This document shows positions 1 to 4,498 of a DNA stretch of 6,653 nucleotides, piece by piece. The translations under genes were made by a program, and so were the position numbers. The stretch's first letter is position 1, and each line of letters begins with the position of its first letter. The notes under the pieces are model-generated. The model saw only the letters and a list, made by a program, of their open reading frames with translations, searched no databases and was not told the origin of the DNA. Source of the DNA: an uncultured Chloroflexota bacterium (GTDB lineage Bacteria > Chloroflexota > Anaerolineae > Anaerolineales > Villigracilaceae); assembly GCA_903837815.1 (NCBI GenBank), contig CAILWD010000184.1:1-6653 (forward strand). Reading direction: 5' to 3'.

Positions 1-1
1 C

Positions 2-952
2 GTCCAGCCTGCTTCGTGGGAGGCTTTGGGCGTGGCAAAAAGTTTCGGCACAGCCGTGGCGCTGGTCTTCGGCTCGGATGCGGATGAGATTTCCAAAGCC
101 GCGTTTGAATTCGGTGCGGATGAAGTCATCGTTGTGGATGATGCTGCGCTGGTGGATTATCGCGCTGAACCGTACGCTTCCACGCTGTCGGCTCTTGCCG
201 CTGCTGGGTCCCCTGACTTGATCCTGTTCCCAACGACTGCGCGAACCCGTGAGTTTGCCGCCATGTCCGCCGTGGACTTGAACACAGGCGTGTTGACCGA
301 CGTTTCCAAATTCGAGATGGATGGCTCTCGGTTGATCGCCACCCGCCCGATTTACGAAGGCAAGGTGTTGGAGAAGACCGTCTGCTCGGGCAAGCCTGTG
401 ATGGCGACCATCCCCGCCCGCGCCTTCCCCAAGCCTGAACGTGTGGCTGGCAAGGCTGGCACGCCGACCAAAGCCGCCGCCAAGACCGAAGCGTTGACCA
501 CCGTGGTCGGCTACGCGGCAACTGAAAGCGCGGTCAACATCGGCGACGCGGCTGTCATCGTCTCTGGCGGACGCGGCGTCTCGAACAACCCCGCTCTCGG
601 CTTGGATGAAAAAGAGACCGCGCAAAAAGGTTTTGAAATGCTCGGCGAACTCGCCAAGTTGCTCGGCGGCGCAGTCGGTGCATCCCGCGCGGCAGTGGAC
701 GGCGGATACATCACCTACGCCCACCAGGTCGGGCAGACAGGCAAAGTTGTCGCCCCCGATTTGTACATCGCCGCTGGCATCTCAGGCGCAATCCAGCATC
801 TCGTCGGCATGAGAAATTCCAAATTGATCATCGCCATCAATAAAGACGCCGAAGCCCCCGTTTTCAGTCAGGCACGCTACGGCGTGGTCGGTGACTTGTT
901 CGCGATTGTCCCAGCCTTGACTGAGGCAATGAAGAAGAAGATGGGGAAGTGA
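2..952 (+). CDS. etfA: Electron transfer flavoprotein alpha subunit (5' partial)
   Basis: Alpha subunit of the soluble ETF heterodimer, which carries FAD and passes electrons between flavoprotein dehydrogenases and a quinone- or ferredoxin-linked acceptor. The frame is open from base 2 to TGA at 950-952, giving 316 visible residues. The first residues (VQPASWEALGVAK) match the usual region about 15-20 residues into ETF alpha, so the start lies outside the window and the TTG at 26 is not the start. The N-terminal nucleotide-binding-like domain spans about residues 1-165. The C-terminal FAD domain shows SGGRG (188-192), GASRAAVD (226-233), QVGQTGK (242-248), the family signature LYIAAGISGAIQH (254-266), INKDAEAPVF (279-288) and GDLF (297-300). 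A linker rich in Ala, Lys and Thr joins the domains. An etfB partner is expected just upstream, as in most genomes, but cannot be seen. The gene ends at its own terminator. The family call is firm; the physiological electron donor is unknown. Confidence 0.94.
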   Translation, partial: VQPASWEALGVAKSFGTAVALVFGSDADEISKAAFEFGADEVIVVDDAALVDYRAEPYASTLSALAAAGSPDLILFPTTARTREFAAMSAVDLNTGVLTDVSKFEMDGSRLIATRPIYEGKVLEKTVCSGKPVMATIPARAFPKPERVAGKAGTPTKAAAKTEALTTVVGYAATESAVNIGDAAVIVSGGRGVSNNPALGLDEKETAQKGFEMLGELAKLLGGAVGASRAAVDGGYITYAHQVGQTGKVVAPDLYIAAGISGAIQHLVGMRNSKLIIAINKDAEAPVFSQARYGVVGDLFAIVPALTEAMKKKMGK

Positions 953-956
953 GAAA

Positions 957-980
957 GTAGACAGGTAAACAAGTAAACAA
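957..980 (+). repeat. Tandem 8-bp array (GTAAACAA-like, three units) after the etfA stop
   Basis: Three head-to-tail octamers are visible: GTAGACAG (957-964), GTAAACAA (965-972) and GTAAACAA (973-980). The array begins 4 nt after the etfA stop, and its last bases form the foot of the following terminator stem. The same unit recurs at 3622-3646 after ahcY in the same position. No function is known to me; the placement suggests a 3'-UTR-associated repeat. Confidence 0.8.
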
Positions 981-1018
981 GACCTCCGAAGGAAAGAAAT
1001 TCGGAGGTCTTGTTATTA
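978..1018 (+). terminator. Intrinsic terminator of etfA
   Basis: A perfect 13-bp inverted repeat (CAAGACCTCCGAA at 978-990 and TTCGGAGGTCTTG at 1000-1012) encloses a 9-nt purine-rich loop (991-999) and is followed by the T-rich TTATTA. The U-tract is imperfect, so efficiency may be moderate. Because the stem is nearly symmetric with A-rich sequence on its left, it could also act weakly on the opposite strand. It lies 26 nt after the etfA stop. Confidence 0.8.
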
Positions 1019-1141
1019 TCCAAACCCGGCGGGCGGAATGCCCAGCGCCTGAATCCGCCTTGCTCAGTAATTAGCCTGTATGCCATTCTGGCGACCAAGC
1101 CCTGGGTTACGCCCCGGTCGAAAATTTGTTTCTTCAATTTC
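1019..1141. other. Intergenic stretch with no recognised gene
   Basis: I find no convincing coding sequence or RNA gene here. A - strand reading frame opens from 1137 toward 877, but it runs back through the terminator and into etfA, so it is not credible as a gene. Small stems are possible: GGCGGA (1032-1037) with TCCGCC (1054-1059), and CCTGGG with CCCCGG around 1101-1118. The stretch could be a dispersed repeat or a decayed leader. I could not match it to a riboswitch class. Confidence 0.3.
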
Positions 1142-1170
1142 TAGACATTCCTGTTATGCCATGATAAACT
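1142..1170 (+). promoter_or_regulatory. Candidate sigma-70-type promoter for adoK-ahcY
   Basis: TAGACA (1142-1147, 5/6 to TTGACA) is separated by exactly 17 bp from TAAACT (1165-1170, 4/6 to TATAAT). Transcription would start near 1177, giving a leader of about 53 nt that contains the hairpin at 1191-1210. It is the best promoter-like pair in the gap upstream of adoK. It is pattern-based only and untested. Confidence 0.45.
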
Positions 1171-1190
1171 CACGCCCGTCAAACATCCCA

Positions 1191-1216
1191 GCGCGCTCGC
1201 GAGAGCGCGCCTTTTT
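1191..1216 (+). terminator. Strong terminator-like hairpin immediately upstream of adoK
   Basis: A perfect 8-bp GC-only-but-one stem (GCGCGCTC at 1191-1198, GAGCGCGC at 1203-1210) is capped by a GCGA (GNRA) tetraloop and followed by CTTTTT. This is textbook intrinsic terminator form, yet it ends only 13 nt before the adoK ATG. Possible roles are stopping read-through from the left, an attenuator in the adoK leader, or a 5' stabilising stem. If transcription starts near 1177, the hairpin would form too early for efficient termination, which favours a leader role or a start further upstream. Confidence 0.65.
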
Positions 1217-1229
1217 CTGCGAGTAAAAC

Positions 1230-2186
1230 ATGGATATACTTTTAACTGGTTCTGTTGCATACGATTACCTGATGACCTTCCCCGGTTTGTTCAAGGAACA
1301 AATTTTGCCCGAACGTTTGGAGTCCATCAGCCTTTCCTTTTTGGTGGACGGCATGTCGAAACAGCGCGGCGGCATTGCGCCGAACATCGCGTACACGATG
1401 GCTTTGCTCGGCGAGAAACCGCGCGTGATGGCAACCGTCGGCGAGGACTTCAACGATTACCGCGCCTGGCTCGAAGACAAAGGCGTGGATACTTCGCTGA
1501 TGAAGGTTGTCCCCGGCGTATTTACTGCTTCCTTCTTCGCCACCACCGATCAGGCTTCGGCGCAGATTGCCTCGTTCTATCCCGGCGCGATGGGTTATTC
1601 CGCCACTCAGTCGCTCAAGGATTTGGACAGGAAACCCGACCTGGTGATTGTCTCCCCCTCCGCGCCCGACGCGATGATGAAATTCCCAGCCGAGTGCCGC
1701 GAGTTGGGAATCCCTTATTTGTACGATCCCAGCCAGCAGGTGCTGCGGCTCGAAGGTCACGAACTTGCCCGCGATATGGAAGGCGCGCAGTTCCTCTTCT
1801 GTAATGATTACGAATTCGGCTTGATTTCCAAGAAGACCGATTGGAGCCTCGACCAGATTTTGGAACACGTCAAGATTCTGGTCATCACCCGCGGCAAGGA
1901 TGGGGCTGACCTGTACGCCGGCGGAGATTCGGTTCACATCCCCACTGTCCCCGAAAAAGAAATTGTTGACCCCACCGGTGTGGGCGACGCCTTCCGCGGC
2001 GGATTCCTCGCGGGCTATGCGCGCGGCTTCGACTGGAAGTTGTGCGGCGAAATCGGCTCGCTTTCCGCAGTATACTGTCTCGAACAGCGCGGCACGCAAA
2101 ACCACACCTACACCAAACAGGAATTTGTCCAGCGCTTCCGCGGTCACTTCGACGACGGCGGAAAACTGGATGCGTTGTTGAAATAG
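1230..2186 (+). CDS. adoK: Adenosine kinase, PfkB (ribokinase) family
   Basis: Cytosolic ATP-dependent kinase predicted to convert adenosine to AMP. The 318 residues follow the bacterial adenosine kinase described in Mycobacterium tuberculosis almost throughout. Shared blocks include TGSVAYDYL near the N-terminus with substrate-binding Asp12, EQILPERL and SLSFLVD (23-40), the GG pair at 47-48 with Asn52, QIASFYPGAM (112-121), DPSQQ (166-170) and the PfkB signature DPTGVGDAFRGGFL (247-260), whose Asp253 is the expected catalytic base. Start ATG 1230 fits the family N-terminus exactly; its ribosome site is weak (GAG at 1221-1223). ahcY follows after 99 bp with no terminator, so cotranscription is likely. 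That pairing supports adenosine over other sugars or nucleosides as substrate. Homology is recalled from memory, not searched. A ribokinase-like enzyme with another substrate is the main alternative. Confidence 0.87.
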   Translation: MDILLTGSVAYDYLMTFPGLFKEQILPERLESISLSFLVDGMSKQRGGIAPNIAYTMALLGEKPRVMATVGEDFNDYRAWLEDKGVDTSLMKVVPGVFTASFFATTDQASAQIASFYPGAMGYSATQSLKDLDRKPDLVIVSPSAPDAMMKFPAECRELGIPYLYDPSQQVLRLEGHELARDMEGAQFLFCNDYEFGLISKKTDWSLDQILEHVKILVITRGKDGADLYAGGDSVHIPTVPEKEIVDPTGVGDAFRGGFLAGYARGFDWKLCGEIGSLSAVYCLEQRGTQNHTYTKQEFVQRFRGHFDDGGKLDALLK

Positions 2187-2193
2187 CCAATTA

Positions 2194-2214
2194 GAGAATA
2201 GAGAATGGAGAATA
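2194..2214 (+). repeat. Tandem 7-bp purine-rich array after the adoK stop
   Basis: Three units, GAGAATA, GAGAATG and GAGAATA, run head to tail starting 7 nt after the adoK stop. The sequence ATTAGAGA at 2190-2197 is the exact reverse complement of TCTCTAAT at 2231-2238 in the next array, so the adoK-ahcY spacer could fold in the transcript. Confidence 0.75.
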
Positions 2215-2226
2215 GTTGCCTAGCCG

Positions 2227-2272
2227 CTAATCTCTAATCATCTAGTCGTCTAATCTCTAGTCATCTAATAAC
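2227..2272 (+). repeat. Two-copy 23-bp tandem repeat before ahcY
   Basis: Two adjacent 23-bp units (2227-2249 and 2250-2272) share CTAATCTCTA, then a single A/G difference, then TCATCTA, and diverge in the last five bases. The second unit runs directly into the ahcY ribosome-binding site. Each unit is itself built from smaller CTAATC/TCTA-type words, as expected of slippage-derived sequence. Confidence 0.75.
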
Positions 2273-2278
2273 AAGGAG
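2273..2278 (+). promoter_or_regulatory. Ribosome-binding site of ahcY
   Basis: AAGGAG lies 7 nt before ATG 2286, near-ideal in sequence and spacing. It is much stronger than the site of adoK, which suggests that AhcY is made in larger amount from the shared transcript. It fixes the ahcY start. Confidence 0.85.
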
Positions 2279-2285
2279 TACCCAA

Positions 2286-3617
2286 ATGAGCAATTACGAT
2301 ATCAAAGATATTCAACAGGCTGAAGGCGGACGCCGCCGCATCGAGTGGGCGGAACGCGAAATGCCCGTCCTGCGCTCGATCCGCGAACGCTTCAAGAAGG
2401 AGAAGCCCCTCAAGGGACTGCGCCTTTCCTGCTGTCTGCATGTGACCACCGAAACCGCCAACCTGATGCGCACCCTGCACGAAGGCGGCGCGGACATCGT
2501 CCTCACCGCGTCGAACCCGCTTTCCACGCAGGATGACGTGGCTGCCGCGCTGGTGAATCAGTACGAAATCCCCGTTTTCGCCATCAAGGGCGAGGACAAG
2601 GTCACCTACTTCAAGCACATCCGCGCCGCTTTGGAGCACAAACCCCACATGACCCAGGACGATGGCGCCGATCTCGTTTCTTCGCTGTTCTTCATCGAGA
2701 TGGGACGCTTCGAAAAACTCGAACCCTCTCTCGCGGAGTGGGCGAAGACCTTGAAAGATGACGAACGCAAGCAAATGCTCAAGAACGTCATCGGCGGAAC
2801 CGAAGAGACCACCACGGGCGTCATCCGCTTGAAGGCGATGGAAAAAGACGGCGTGTTGAAGTTCCCCGTCATTGCAGTCAACGACGCGCTGACCAAGCAC
2901 ATGTTCGATAACCGCTACGGCACGGGACAATCCACCCTTGACGGCATTGTCCGCGCGACCAACGTCCTGCTGGCTGGCAAGACCTTCGTGGTGGCTGGCT
3001 ACGGCTGGTGCGGACGCGGACTCGCGCTGCGCGCGCGCGGGATGGGTTCGCATGTCATCGTCACCGAAGTGGACCCGTTGAAGGCGCTCGAAGCCGCGAT
3101 GGACGGTTTCCAGGTGATGCCGATGCTCGATGCCGCCAAAGTCGGTGACATCTTCTGCACTGTTACCGGCGACCTGAACGTGATCGATGGTCACGATTTC
3201 GAGGCGATGAAGGACGGCGCGATTGTCGCCAACTCCGGTCACTTCAATGTGGAAATCAACATCCCCGCGCTGGAAGCGATGAGCGTCGGCAAGCCCAACC
3301 TTGTCCGCCCGTTTGTTGACCAGTACACCACCAAGGACGGACGCAAGATCAACATCCTCGGCGAAGGTCGCCTGATCAATCTCGCTTCCGCCGAAGGTCA
3401 CCCCGCTTCGGTGATGGATATGTCCTTTGCCAACCAGGCGCTTTCCGCCGAATACATGGCGAAGAATGCCGACAAGTTGGAGAAGAAGGTCTACTCCGTC
3501 CCGACCGATATCGACAACGAAATCGCCCGCCTCAAACTGGAAGCGATGGGCGTGAAGATCGATGTCCTTTCCGATGAGCAGTTGCACTACCTGAATTCAT
3601 GGGAAGAGGGGACGTAG
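2286..3617 (+). CDS. ahcY: Adenosylhomocysteinase (S-adenosyl-L-homocysteine hydrolase)
   Basis: NAD-dependent cytosolic enzyme that reversibly splits S-adenosylhomocysteine into homocysteine and adenosine, closing the SAM methylation cycle. The 443 residues show LHVTTETA with substrate His52, SNPLSTQDD (76-84), DDG (125-127), EETTTG (173-178), the VNDALTKHMFDN block (198-209) with Lys204 and Asp208, the Rossmann motif GYGWCGRG (238-245) with NAD-ribose Glu261 in TEVDP, GHFNVEI (318-324) with His319, and EGRLINL...GHP with His372. The wording SNPLSTQDDVA and GWCGRG is of the Thermotoga/archaeal-like group, and the Lys...Tyr tail that reaches into the neighbouring subunit in eukaryotic-type enzymes is absent. 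About 20-25 residues between DDGADL and GGTEETTTG (roughly 133-168) look longer than in the Thermotoga enzyme. The upstream adenosine kinase supports SAH, rather than inosylhomocysteine, as the substrate. A strong terminator follows. Confidence 0.95.
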   Translation: MSNYDIKDIQQAEGGRRRIEWAEREMPVLRSIRERFKKEKPLKGLRLSCCLHVTTETANLMRTLHEGGADIVLTASNPLSTQDDVAAALVNQYEIPVFAIKGEDKVTYFKHIRAALEHKPHMTQDDGADLVSSLFFIEMGRFEKLEPSLAEWAKTLKDDERKQMLKNVIGGTEETTTGVIRLKAMEKDGVLKFPVIAVNDALTKHMFDNRYGTGQSTLDGIVRATNVLLAGKTFVVAGYGWCGRGLALRARGMGSHVIVTEVDPLKALEAAMDGFQVMPMLDAAKVGDIFCTVTGDLNVIDGHDFEAMKDGAIVANSGHFNVEINIPALEAMSVGKPNLVRPFVDQYTTKDGRKINILGEGRLINLASAEGHPASVMDMSFANQALSAEYMAKNADKLEKKVYSVPTDIDNEIARLKLEAMGVKIDVLSDEQLHYLNSWEEGT

Positions 3618-3621
3618 GTCA

Positions 3622-3646
3622 GTAAACAGGTAAACAAGGTAAACAA
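3622..3646 (+). repeat. Tandem GTAAACAA array (three units) after the ahcY stop
   Basis: The units GTAAACAG (3622-3629), GTAAACAAG (3630-3638) and GTAAACAA (3639-3646) start 4 nt after the ahcY stop and run up to the terminator stem. This is the same unit, copy number and placement as at 957-980. Confidence 0.8.
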
Positions 3647-3648
3647 GT

Positions 3649-3678
3649 ACAGCCCTGCGGAGACGCGGGGCTGTTTTT
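3649..3678 (+). terminator. Intrinsic terminator of adoK-ahcY
   Basis: An 11-bp stem (ACAGCCCTGCG at 3649-3659 and CGCGGGGCTGT at 3664-3674, with one U-G wobble) is capped by a GAGA (GNRA) tetraloop and runs into TTTTT. It is a strong canonical terminator about 30 nt after the ahcY stop. The 54 bp that follow, up to 3732, show nothing I can name. Confidence 0.92.
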
Positions 3679-3732
3679 ATTGATTTTCGCACAAGAGCAA
3701 TTCTGTCCCGACGATGCCCGCAAACGCAACCG

Positions 3733-3824
3733 TAGGGGCGACTCTTCTGGGACTGACCCTCGTCTTTACTGGCAAGACTCTCTTGCTTGACAATACGCCC
3801 GATGGCATTGAAGAGTCGCCCCTA
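3733..3824. repeat. 92-bp element with 15-bp perfect inverted terminal repeats
   Basis: TAGGGGCGACTCTTC (3733-3747) is matched exactly in reverse complement by GAAGAGTCGCCCCTA (3810-3824). Inside is a second hairpin, GCAAGA (3772-3777) with TCTTGC (3781-3786) and a 3-nt loop. The outer TAGGGGCG ends are shared with the REP palindromes at 3957-3969 and 4438-4450. It may be a MITE-like or paired REP unit mobilised in trans. On the - strand its edge supplies the TAG that ends the hsdS remnant. Confidence 0.75.
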
Positions 3825-3872
3825 TCCATTGAACGCCTCGTTTAGCAGACTCTCAAACAACCCCTCGATGGT
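3822..3872 (-). pseudogene. Putative HsdS C-terminal remnant (type I specificity subunit)
   Basis: The - strand frame from 3872 reads TIEGLFESLLNEAFNG and stops at TAG 3824-3822. It resembles the usual C-terminal tail of type I specificity subunits, of the form LdxLFxSLlxrAFxG. The stop is created by the edge of the 92-bp inverted-repeat element, so the last native codons may be lost. Upstream the frame is closed by a TGA inside the dispersed repeat at 3868-3890. Sixteen residues are little evidence. The case rests on its position downstream of hsdR and hsdM remnants in the standard R-M-S order and orientation. Confidence 0.5.
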
Positions 3873-3890
3873 TCGACAAGCTCACCACGG
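3868..3890. repeat. Dispersed repeat of the GTTCGACAAGCTCA type
   Basis: The core GTTCGACAAGCTCACCACG resembles a dispersed bacterial intergenic repeat that, when translated, yields VRQAHH on one strand and GELVEP on the other. I know this motif from spurious ORFs in many draft genomes. Here it sits exactly between the hsdM and hsdS remnants, where coding sequence is missing. Only one copy is visible in the window, so the repeat status rests on recall. Confidence 0.5.
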
Positions 3891-3945
3891 CGCCTGCCTC
3901 CCCGCCTCGGACATCCTCCCCCGCACATCGTCCCCGAGCATAGCG

Positions 3946-3969
3946 AGTGGGAGCGCCGCTCCGCCCCTA
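3946..3969. repeat. Decayed REP palindrome copy
   Basis: Read on the - strand, the 13-mer TAGGGGCGGAGCG (3969-3957) is identical to the left arm of the palindrome at 4438-4450. The other arm has decayed: only GGAGCG (3950-3955) still pairs. It lies at the point where the hsdM remnant loses similarity to its family, so the insertion, or the deletion it mediated, is probably what cut hsdM. Confidence 0.65.
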
Positions 3970-4148
3970 GCCGATTCGCCCCTCCTTTTTGCCTGCCTCT
4001 CGGCTGCATTCTCGCGGTCATCCAACCGCTTGAGGAACAGCAAATACGAAAACTGCTCGATCGCATCGAGCGGGTTGGTCAGTCCCCCCGTCCAGAACTT
4101 GTCCCAGAGGGCGTCTACTTGGCTGCGGAGTTTAGGGTCGGTTAACAA
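3970..4148 (-). pseudogene. hsdM: HsdM N-terminal fragment (type I DNA methyltransferase), truncated
   Basis: The - strand frame from TTG 4148 reads MLTDPKLRSQVDALWDKF, then FWTGGLTNPLDAIEQ and SYLLFLKRLDD, followed by AERQAKRRG. This is the typical N-terminal helical domain of type I modification subunits. Similarity ends near codon 59 at the REP copy; the frame stays open through repeat-derived sequence to a TGA at 3882. The catalytic methyltransferase domain (SAM-binding and NPPF motifs) is entirely absent, so no methylase activity is possible. A normal HsdM has roughly 450-550 residues. The start is supported by family alignment (MLT at position 1), by GAGG upstream (4159-4162) and by an in-frame TAA just before the TTG. 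The first 59 codons are well preserved, so the damage looks like deletion rather than old drift. Confidence 0.85.
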
Positions 4149-4180
4149 TTATGAATTCCTCATTGGTTTCGCGTTCGTCG

Positions 4181-4206
4181 TACGGGCGGTGCGCCGCACC
4201 GCCCCA
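4181..4206. repeat. REP-type palindrome, right of the hsdM start
   Basis: A perfect 10-bp stem, arms GGGCGGTGCG (4184-4193) and CGCACCGCCC (4195-4204), has a single C between the arms. It has the same architecture as 4438-4463, differing by one T-A to A-T pair swap in the stem. It lies 12 bp beyond the 3' end of the transposase remnant. Confidence 0.85.
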
Positions 4207-4216
4207 ACGAATTCCA

Positions 4217-4440
4217 TCATCCATATAAATCATCATCCGCCCATTTTAACGGATTGTTGATGATGTAATTTTGAATTCGATTTAAATCCGTGTCGTTGCG
4301 GATAATGTGTTCGTAATAATTCCTTTGCCACACGACCATTCCGCGTGATTGTCGCACCGCGTTGATGGCATACGTCACCGCCGATTTATACGCCCGCACA
4401 ATTGCGCCCAATGAACCCGTGGTTACGTTTGGGGTGGTAG
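4217..4440 (-). pseudogene. REP-associated tyrosine transposase (Y1/RAYT family), C-terminal fragment
   Basis: About 74 codons are open on the - strand from inside the 4438-4463 palindrome to TGA 4219-4217. The text NVTTGSLGAIVRAYKSAVTY, then VVWQRNYYEHIIRND and IQNYIINNPLKW, matches the C-terminal part of RAYT/IS200-like single-strand transposases, where VWQRNYxEHxIR and ENPxxW are hallmarks. The catalytic HUH motif and the active tyrosine lie in the missing N-terminal part, or are only partly represented, so the protein is inactive. A TTG at 4411 could serve as a start, but the frame continues upstream with family-like residues, so it is a truncated gene. REP palindromes flank it on both sides, the usual RAYT-REP arrangement, and the whole unit sits where the 3' two-thirds of hsdR should be. 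Confidence 0.88.
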
Positions 4441-4463
4441 GGGCGGAGCGCCGCTCCGCCCTT
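4438..4463. repeat. REP-type palindrome between transposase remnant and hsdR remnant
   Basis: TAGGGGCGGAGCG (4438-4450) is followed by a single C and the perfect arm CGCTCCGCCC (4452-4461). It is the sister of the palindrome at 4181-4206 and shares an exact inverted 13-mer with the decayed copy at 3957-3969. The 35 bp between here and the hsdR stop carry no recognised gene. One - strand frame there reads LTRQFWVTKEQV, which may be leftover coding sequence. Confidence 0.87.
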
Positions 4464-4498
4464 ACACACCTGCTCCTTCGTCACCCAGAACTGGCGGG

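Noticed and set aside
26..28. TTG as the etfA start
   Set aside because: Family-like residues (VQPASWEA) continue in frame upstream to the window edge, so the gene is simply cut by the window.
877..1137. - strand frame from the intergenic gap into etfA
   Set aside because: It reads through the etfA terminator hairpin and repeat array and has no motif. Its hydrophobic tail comes from the antisense of the A/T-rich repeats and etfA's Lys codons.
1021..1210. SAH or SAM riboswitch upstream of adoK
   Set aside because: The gene context invites it, but I could not find the conserved core of any SAM or SAH riboswitch class. Only the terminator-like hairpin is supported.
1242..2147. Long - strand open frame (301 codons) opposite adoK
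   Set aside because: It mirrors the adoK codons and shows no domain motif, the same kind of antisense artefact as opposite ahcY.
2265..3587. Long - strand open frame (440 codons) opposite ahcY
   Set aside because: It is the antisense shadow of a firmly identified gene with biased codon use. Its translation is His/Asp/Arg/Val-rich, low in recognisable motifs, and has no ribosome site.
957..3646. Possible CRISPR arrays at the short tandem repeats
   Set aside because: The units are 7-9 bp (or two 23-bp copies) directly adjoining, with no unique spacers and no cas genes nearby.
3787..4260. + strand frame of 157 codons across the decayed restriction region
   Set aside because: It runs antisense to the hsdM, hsdS and RAYT remnants and includes repeat-derived peptide (VRQAHH). 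There is no coherent domain.
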